DNA from: Cellulomonas massiliensis JC225
GTDB taxonomy: Bacteria > Actinomycetota > Actinomycetes > Actinomycetales > Cellulomonadaceae
Direction of reading: 5' to 3'
DNA: 36,042 bases
NCBI RefSeq assembly: GCF_000312005.1
Contig: NZ_HE978588.1
Span: 2,459,259-2,495,300, forward strand
Under the pieces are notes generated by a model. That model had not been told where the DNA came from. It worked only from the letters and a program-made list of their open reading frames with translations, and made no database searches. Made by a program: the position numbers and the translations under genes. This document shows positions 32,117 to 36,042 of the stretch, one piece after another. Each line of letters opens with the position of its first letter. Within the stretch, counting starts at the first letter, position 1.

Positions 32117-32188
32117 TGGGCGATACTGGGATCGAACCAGTGACCTCTTCCGTGTCAGGGAAGCGCGCTACCGCTGCGCCAATCGCCC
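32117..32188 (-). tRNA. tRNA-Val (anticodon GAC)
   Basis: 72 bases. The acceptor stem GGGCGAT pairs with ATCGCCC, followed by discriminator A. The anticodon arm is CTTCC-CTGACAC-GGAAG, giving GAC, and the T arm is CACTGGTTCGATCCCAGT-like. No CCA is encoded. Last gene of the Gly-Cys-Val operon. Confidence 0.96.
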
Positions 32189-32206
32189 GGGGGTGGTGCT
32201 GATGCG

Positions 32207-32277
32207 AGGTGGAGATGGGATTCGAACCCACGTATACGGCTTTGCAGGCCGCTGCCTCGCCTCTCGGCCACTCCACC
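32207..32277 (-). tRNA. tRNA-Cys (anticodon GCA)
   Basis: 71 bases. The acceptor stem GGTGGAG pairs with CTCCACC, followed by discriminator U, the identity base of tRNA-Cys. The anticodon loop reads CTGCAAA with GCA; the T arm is GTGGGTTCGAATCCCAT. No CCA is encoded. Middle gene of the operon. Confidence 0.96.
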
Positions 32278-32322
32278 CTGAGACCGCAGTCCTCAGCGGC
32301 CAACGCCGAAAGGATGTCTCCG

Positions 32323-32394
32323 AGCGGACGACGGGATTCGAACCCGCGACCCTCACCTTGGCAAGGTGATGCTCTACCACTGAGCCACGTCCGC
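32323..32394 (-). tRNA. tRNA-Gly (anticodon GCC)
   Basis: 72 bases. The acceptor stem GCGGACG pairs with CGTCCGC, discriminator U. The anticodon arm is CACCT-TGCCAAG-GTG-like with GCC; the T arm is GCGGGTTCGAATCCCGT. No CCA is encoded. First gene of the Gly-Cys-Val operon, an order common in actinobacteria. Confidence 0.96.
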
Positions 32395-32435
32395 GCGTCA
32401 CGGTCCGGCTCTCACCGGCTCCGTGTGCGTCCCAG

Positions 32436-32466
32436 ACTTTAACCGAGTTCTCTCGCCCGAGTCCAA
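32436..32466 (-). promoter_or_regulatory. Promoter of the tRNA operon
   Basis: On the minus strand TTGGAC (32466-32461) and TAAAGT (32441-32436) are separated by 19 bases. The AT-rich -10 stands out in this GC-rich DNA and lies about 42 bases before tRNA-Gly. A strong housekeeping-type promoter is expected for tRNA genes. Confidence 0.75.
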
Positions 32467-32541
32467 CTGGCCCGCTGTGGCCTGCGCAACCCTCGGCGTC
32501 GGTGCGCCGGGAGCCCGATGATCCCGCGGGATCGGCGCCGG

Positions 32542-32547
32542 TAGCCT
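32542..32547 (+). promoter_or_regulatory. Putative -10 box of pabB (leaderless)
   Basis: TAGCCT, then CGGCGG, then the pabB GTG. There is no ribosome binding site between the hexamer and the start, so transcription probably begins at the start codon. Confidence 0.6.
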
Positions 32548-32553
32548 CGGCGG

Positions 32554-33648
32554 GTGCCCCCCGGACCCGTCGTGTCGCGCCCCGCGCAGGACGGTCTCGC
32601 GTGGTTCGGCGACACCCTGGCGCGCCGCCCCGTCGAGGTCGTCGACGTGCTCGCGGAGCCGGAGGCGCTGGCCCGGCCGGGGTGGTGGGCGCTCGTCGGC
32701 GAGTTCCAGGGTGGCGTGCGCGCGTGGCGGTTCGACGAGGTGGTCCGGGCGCCGCGGTCCCCGTCCGCCGGAGGGGCGCCGCGCTGGTCGGGCCCGGCCC
32801 CAGGGGCGTGGTCGTCGTCCCTCGACCGGGACGGGTACACGGCCGCCGTCGCGGCGGTGCGCGAGCGCATCCGCGCCGGGGACGTGTACCAGGCGAACCT
32901 CTGCCGGGTGCTCGCGGCGCCGCTGGCCGATGAGCCCGACGCGCAGGCGCTCGCCGCGGTGCTCGACGCGGGCAACCCCGCGCCGTACGCGGGCGGCGTG
33001 CACGTCCCGGGCGGCGGAGCCGACGGCGTGTGGGTCGTGACGGCGTCGCCCGAGCTGTTCCTGCGCCTCGAGGACGGCGTCGTGACGTCGGGGCCGATCA
33101 AGGGCACCGCGGCGACGGTGGCGGGCCTGGGGAACAAGGACCGCGCCGAGAACGTCATGATCACCGACCTGGTCCGCAACGACCTGCAGCACGTGTGCGA
33201 GCCGGGCACCGTCGAGGTCACCCGGCTGCTCGGCGTCGAGCGGCACCCCGGGCTCGTCCACCTCGTCTCCACCGTGCAGGGCCGGCTGGCGGCCGGCGTC
33301 CGCGGGGAGCGCCTGTGGGGACCGCTGCTCGACGCGACGTACCCGCCGGGCTCGGTCTCGGGCGCGCCGAAGTCGTCGGCTCTGCGGATCATCGCCGCGC
33401 TCGAGCCCGTCGCCCGCGGCCCGTACTGCGGCGCCGTCGGCTGGGTGCACGTGGCGCCGGACGGCCGCACCCGCGCCGAGCTCGCCGTCGGCATCCGCAC
33501 GTTCTGGTGGACGCAGGGCGTGCTGCGGTTCGGCACGGGCGCCGGGATCACGTGGGGGAGCGACCCGGCGGCCGAGTGGGCGGAGACGGAGCTCAAGGCG
33601 GCGCGGCTCGTGGCGCTCGCGTCCGGTCAGGGCACACTGGCCCGATGA
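32554..33648 (+). CDS. pabB: Aminodeoxychorismate synthase component I (PabB)
   Basis: PabB converts chorismate and ammonia to 4-amino-4-deoxychorismate for p-aminobenzoate and folate. The 364-residue protein has the chorismate-binding domain with RIRAGDVYQANLCR (105-118), SPELFLRL, PIKGT (181-185), DLVRNDL (205-211), GSVSGAPK (266-273) and GTGAGITWGSDPAAEWAETELKA (split: GTGAGITWGSDP and EWAETELKA). The Lys in PIKGT is the nucleophile that distinguishes PabB from anthranilate synthase TrpE, which has Ala there. The N-terminal 95 residues are shorter than in classical PabB. The glutaminase PabA is not in the window. Its TGA overlaps the pabC ATG. Confidence 0.93.
   Translation: MPPGPVVSRPAQDGLAWFGDTLARRPVEVVDVLAEPEALARPGWWALVGEFQGGVRAWRFDEVVRAPRSPSAGGAPRWSGPAPGAWSSSLDRDGYTAAVAAVRERIRAGDVYQANLCRVLAAPLADEPDAQALAAVLDAGNPAPYAGGVHVPGGGADGVWVVTASPELFLRLEDGVVTSGPIKGTAATVAGLGNKDRAENVMITDLVRNDLQHVCEPGTVEVTRLLGVERHPGLVHLVSTVQGRLAAGVRGERLWGPLLDATYPPGSVSGAPKSSALRIIAALEPVARGPYCGAVGWVHVAPDGRTRAELAVGIRTFWWTQGVLRFGTGAGITWGSDPAAEWAETELKAARLVALASGQGTLAR
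33633..33638 (+). promoter_or_regulatory. Possible internal -10 box of pabC
   Basis: CACACT inside the last codons of pabB is followed by GGCCCG and the pabC ATG, again with a 6-base spacing. It would give pabC its own leaderless transcript in addition to co-transcription with pabB. Confidence 0.35.
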
Positions 33649-34505
33649 GTGTCGCGATCTGGTCCGACGGTCGGCTGGTCGACCCCTCCGAGCCGCTGGT
33701 CGTCGGCGTCGACCACGGCCTCACGGTGGGCGACGGCGTCTTCGAGACGTGCGCCGTGGAGCAGGGCACGGCGTTCGCCCTCACGCGCCACCTGCGGCGC
33801 CTCGAGCGCTCGGCGCGCGGCATCGGCCTCGCGGCGCCGGACGAGCAGGCCCTGCGCGAGGGCGTGGCGGCGGTGCTCGCCGCGGCGCCCGACGCCGGAC
33901 GGGTGCGGATCACCGTGACCGGCGGTCCCGGACCGCTCGGCTCCGACCGGTTCGACCCCGCGCAGCAGCGGCACACGCTCGTCGTCCTGGCCGGACCGGC
34001 GACCCGCTCGCCGACGAGCCGCGTGGTCCGGGTGCCGTGGGTGCGCAACGAGCGCTCGTCCGTCGCCGGGCTCAAGACGACGTCGTACGCGGAGAACGTG
34101 GTCGCGCTGGCCGAGGCGCGCCGGCGCGGCGCCGACGAGGCCGTGCTCGCCAACACGGTCGGCCACCTCTGCGAGGGGACCGCGTCGAACGCGTTCGTGG
34201 AGCGCGGCGGCGAGCTGCTCACGCCGCCGCTCTCGAGCGGGTGCCTCGCCGGCATCACGCGCGAGCTCGCGCTCGAGTGGGGCGCGGCCGCGGGCCTGCC
34301 GGTCCGCGAGGCCGCGGAGGGCGAGCTGCGCTACGAGGTGCTGGACGACGTGCTGGCCGGCAGCGCGCACCTCACGATGACCGGGTCGATCCGCAACGTC
34401 TCGCCCGTCGTGCGGCTGGACGAGCAGGACGTGGCCCCCGGGGAGCTGTCGGTGCAGCTGCGCGAGCTGTTCCAGGCCCGGCTCGCCGACGACATCGACC
34501 CCTGA
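33645..34505 (+). CDS. pabC: Aminodeoxychorismate lyase, class IV PLP aminotransferase (PabC)
   Basis: PabC cleaves aminodeoxychorismate to p-aminobenzoate and pyruvate using PLP. The 286-residue protein shows the class IV fold: DHGLTVGDGVFETCAV (23-38), RHLRRLERSARGIGL, the PLP Lys K144 in GLKTTSYAENV, LCEGTASNAFVERGGEL and LSSGCLAGITRELALEW. The ATG at 33645 overlaps the pabB stop as ATGA, which supports the lyase over branched-chain or D-amino acid aminotransferases of the same fold. Confidence 0.92.
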   Translation: MSVAIWSDGRLVDPSEPLVVGVDHGLTVGDGVFETCAVEQGTAFALTRHLRRLERSARGIGLAAPDEQALREGVAAVLAAAPDAGRVRITVTGGPGPLGSDRFDPAQQRHTLVVLAGPATRSPTSRVVRVPWVRNERSSVAGLKTTSYAENVVALAEARRRGADEAVLANTVGHLCEGTASNAFVERGGELLTPPLSSGCLAGITRELALEWGAAAGLPVREAAEGELRYEVLDDVLAGSAHLTMTGSIRNVSPVVRLDEQDVAPGELSVQLRELFQARLADDIDP

Positions 34506-34545
34506 GCCGGGCGGGACCGCCGGCTCGCACCCGGACACACGACGA

Positions 34546-34571
34546 CCGGTCCCGCGTCGTCGCGGAACCGG
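34546..34571. terminator. Hairpin between convergent pabC and the SsgA-like gene
   Basis: CCGGTCCCGCG (34546-34556) pairs with CGCGGAACCGG (34561-34571) with one C-A mismatch and a TCGT loop. An outer TCGCAC (34525-34530) / GTGCGA (34582-34587) pairing could extend it. No T-run. Likely serves both genes. Confidence 0.55.
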
Positions 34572-34591
34572 CCGGGAGGGTGTGCGACGGC

Positions 34592-35017
34592 TCAGGCCGT
34601 CAGCAGGGCGGCGATGAGCGCCGTGATCTCGTTCTCCATGCGGGCGCTCTCGGTGCCGAGCGGCACGAGCGCCTCGGTCGCTGCCAGGAAGCGCACCAGC
34701 GGCTCGGCGGGGGCGGCGAGCAGCGCGCTGCCCTCCACGCCGCTGAGCGACACCAGCACGTAGTCAGGGTCCTCGTCACGCCACACCTGCACGTCGCCGG
34801 TCCCGGCAGGTGCGTCGGCGCTCGCGTGCATCCCGAGGGACAGCAGCTCACGCCCGACCAGCCACGTCGACATCGTGTGCGGCCCGGTGAAGACGGCGCG
34901 CACGGTGTAGGGATCGGTCGCCCTGAAGGAGAGCTCGGCGCTCACCGGGATGACGCTCGCGTCGGACCCGATGAGCTGCATGGCGACGACCTCGACGACG
35001 TCATACGACTGCGTCAT
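34592..35017 (-). CDS. SsgA-family sporulation / cell-division regulator (SsgB-like)
   Basis: The 141-residue protein has the SsgA-like fold along its whole length: VIPVSAELSFRATDPYTVRAVF, WLVGRELLSLGMHASA, GDVQVWRDEDPDYVLVSLSGVEGSALLAAP (split: GDVQVWR and LSGVEGSALLAAP), then ALVPLGTES and a final ITALIAALL helix. SsgB recruits FtsZ to septum sites in Streptomyces; in non-sporulating relatives the role is probably ordinary septation. The ATG at 35017 is chosen because GGAGG lies 5 bases upstream and the fold begins there. The frame is open to 35143 but the extra 42 residues have no family likeness. Confidence 0.93.
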   Translation of the reverse strand: MTQSYDVVEVVAMQLIGSDASVIPVSAELSFRATDPYTVRAVFTGPHTMSTWLVGRELLSLGMHASADAPAGTGDVQVWRDEDPDYVLVSLSGVEGSALLAAPAEPLVRFLAATEALVPLGTESARMENEITALIAALLTA

Positions 35018-35368
35018 CGGGTCCTCCACGGGGTTCTGGGGCTCGGGCCCTCTCATCATGGCAGCGAGATGCCCGATTGGACCGTTGTCCGGCACATGTT
35101 CACCCGGAGGGAGGTCATCCGACCAGGTGCCCGAATCGTGCATGATCGTTCATCGGGACGCGGAGCGCCGGACTTGAGCGATCGCGCTGCATGACCTTCA
35201 CCACGCGCGTGCGTCCCGCGCGTGGCCGCGCGCCCGCGTGAGGACGGGCTGGTCGCGTGGCGGCCCGTGGCGTCGTCGGGCGGCCGTCGTGCCCGCCGCC
35301 GGACCCCGGTTCGGAATCTGGCCGTGGGTTGGGTAGCATCCTCTCGGACGTCACCCCGAGTGGCTCCC
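35018..35368. other. Intergenic region between the SsgA-like gene and tRNA-Val
   Basis: 351 bases without a convincing gene. It holds the SsgA-like promoter region on the left, including CATGATCG at 35141-35148 within the near-palindrome ATCGTGCATGAT (35135-35146), and the tRNA-Val promoter on the right. The middle part is GC-rich and featureless; small open frames there show no ribosome binding site or recognisable protein. Confidence 0.6.
35310..35339 (+). promoter_or_regulatory. Promoter of tRNA-Val (CAC)
   Basis: TTCGGA (35310-35315) and TAGCAT (35334-35339) with an 18-base spacer, 30 bases before the mature tRNA end. The -10 fits TANNNT well and the -35 is weak. Confidence 0.6.
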
Positions 35369-35440
35369 GGGCGATTGGCTCAGTGGTAGAGCGCCTCGTT
35401 CACACCGAGGAGGTCACTGGTTCGAACCCAGTATCGCCCA
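35369..35440 (+). tRNA. tRNA-Val (anticodon CAC)
   Basis: 72 bases. The acceptor stem GGGCGAT pairs with ATCGCCC, discriminator A. The anticodon arm is CCTCG-TTCACAC-CGAGG, giving CAC, and the T arm has CACTGGTTCGAACCCAGT-like pairing. Outside the anticodon arm it is nearly identical to the tRNA-Val (GAC) at 32117-32188, suggesting they are duplicates. No CCA is encoded. Confidence 0.96.
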
Positions 35441-35455
35441 CCGTCAGTGCAGGTC

Positions 35456-35479
35456 AGCCCCGGTTCCGGCCGGGGCTTT
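35456..35479 (+). terminator. Terminator of tRNA-Val (CAC)
   Basis: AGCCCCGG (35456-35463) and CCGGGGCT (35470-35477) form an 8-base-pair stem with a 6-base loop, ending in TTT, 15 bases after the tRNA. Confidence 0.75.
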
Positions 35480-35617
35480 CGTGTGTCCGGCGACGCCCGA
35501 GGACGGCCCGCGCGCCGCCGTGCCGGCGAGGCCGGTCGCTCCGCCGTCGCCGCGCGTCGCAGCACCGGCGCCGCGCCGGGCGACACCCCGGTGGCGGGTG
35601 TCCCGGGCAACCGTCGG

Positions 35618-35623
35618 CACACT
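35618..35623 (+). promoter_or_regulatory. Putative -10 box of the last gene (leaderless)
   Basis: CACACT, then GTGCCC, then GTG at 35630. This is the same hexamer and spacing as before pabC. It favours 35630 over the in-frame GTG at 35624. Confidence 0.4.
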
Positions 35624-35629
35624 GTGCCC

Positions 35630-36042
35630 GTGCCCCTCGTCCTGCGCCGGCTCGCGACGCGCCTGCCCGTGCTGGGCGCCGTGGCGCTCGTCGCCGGCAC
35701 GTTCGTCGTCGCGTCGGCGCCGCTCGGGCTCCCCGGCGCGACGGACCAGGGCCTGAGGTCCCTTCTCACGGCGCCGGGGGCCACGGCGTCGCTCCGGGTG
35801 GAGACCCACCTCGCCCCCGACGCGGCGGCCCAGGACGCCGCCGCCCGGGCGGTGCTGCTGCGTCGGGTCGGTCCGGACGCGCAGGTGACGCGCTCGACGC
35901 GCGTCACTCTCGACGCCCCGCAGGGCCCCGTCGAGCTGGTGTCCGACGCGGAGCTGCCGCAGGCCGCCACGCTCACCGCCGGGCGGTGGGCGTCGGCCTC
36001 CGGCGCGCGGGTCGAGGCGGCGGTGCAGGAGGACGCGGCGCG
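35630..36042 (+). CDS. Probable FtsX/MacB-like ABC permease, N-terminal part only
   Basis: The frame is open from the GTG at 35630 to the window edge (137 codons). It starts with a basic segment (LVLRRLATRLP), one membrane helix (about 13-36, VLGAVALVAGTFVVASAP) and then a large extracytoplasmic region with SLRVETHLAPDAAAQD and LTAGRWASASGARVEAAVQE. This pattern, including a GRW segment followed by a residue run leading into VQEDAAR, resembles the extracytoplasmic core of large actinobacterial FtsX-like permeases. The membrane-rich C-terminal half is outside the window, so the call is tentative; an unrelated membrane-anchored protein is possible. Confidence 0.55.
   Translation, partial: MPLVLRRLATRLPVLGAVALVAGTFVVASAPLGLPGATDQGLRSLLTAPGATASLRVETHLAPDAAAQDAAARAVLLRRVGPDAQVTRSTRVTLDAPQGPVELVSDAELPQAATLTAGRWASASGARVEAAVQEDAA

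Noticed and set aside
35018-35143. 42-residue N-terminal extension of the SsgA-like protein
   Set aside because: GGAGG sits just before the ATG at 35017, where the SsgA fold starts; the extension has no family likeness.
35115-35354. 79-codon minus-strand open frame between the SsgA-like gene and tRNA-Val
   Set aside because: No ribosome binding site, composition typical of shadow frames, and it would span the tRNA-Val promoter.

Overview
The window is very GC-rich, has no insertion sequence, phage, plasmid or CRISPR signature, and looks like chromosome from a Gram-positive actinobacterium. An SsgA-family protein, a complete TreX-TreY-TreZ set, MobA next to a DUF6457 protein, a Gly-Cys-Val tRNA operon, abundant GTG starts and several apparent leaderless genes point to the Micrococcales, perhaps Cellulomonas or a relative. 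The genus is an inference from gene content, not from a search. || Layout. (1) 1-5048: putA (proline catabolism, cut by the left edge), a divergent LysR regulator, and an unrecognised 279-residue protein with an H-C-CxxC motif. (2) 5194-11779: treX-treY-treZ on the minus strand, each junction a 4-base GTGA stop/start overlap. The three enzymes debranch alpha-glucan, convert the reducing end to a trehalosyl end, and release trehalose. (3) 12000-14355: a ferredoxin-reductase-like flavoprotein and a convergent YbdK-type carboxylate-amine ligase. (4) 14425-17833: an ABC-2 exporter with one permease and two separate ATPases, divergent from a TetR regulator, with a palindrome between them. The two ATPases carry complementary losses of catalytic motifs. 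(5) 17929-18270: a YCII-domain protein. (6) 18314-26153: a complete K+ uptake operon on the minus strand, in the order small membrane ORF, kdpF, kdpA, kdpB, kdpC, kdpD, kdpE. All junctions except kdpF/kdpA (3-base gap) are 4-base overlaps. Two OmpR/PhoB-style direct-repeat boxes lie upstream. (7) 26400-31971: a DinB-like protein, a Ycf46-like AAA+ ATPase, a secreted 5'-nucleotidase, a small cupin, and mobA with a DUF6457 gene. (8) 32087-32466: tRNA-Gly, tRNA-Cys and tRNA-Val operon with a clear promoter and hairpin terminator. (9) 32554-34505: pabB and pabC for p-aminobenzoate. (10) 34592-36042: SsgA-like cell-division protein, a second tRNA-Val, and the start of a probable FtsX-like permease cut by the right edge. 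|| How the parts work together. Most of the window is housekeeping and stress physiology: trehalose synthesis and proline turnover bear on osmoprotection, and Kdp on K+ limitation, but nothing in the sequence ties them into one regulon. The observations most worth checking are the asymmetric ABC ATPase pair, the 27-residue membrane ORF at the head of the kdp operon with its tandem upstream boxes, and a recurring promoter layout (-10 hexamer, exactly 6 bases, start codon) at six genes.
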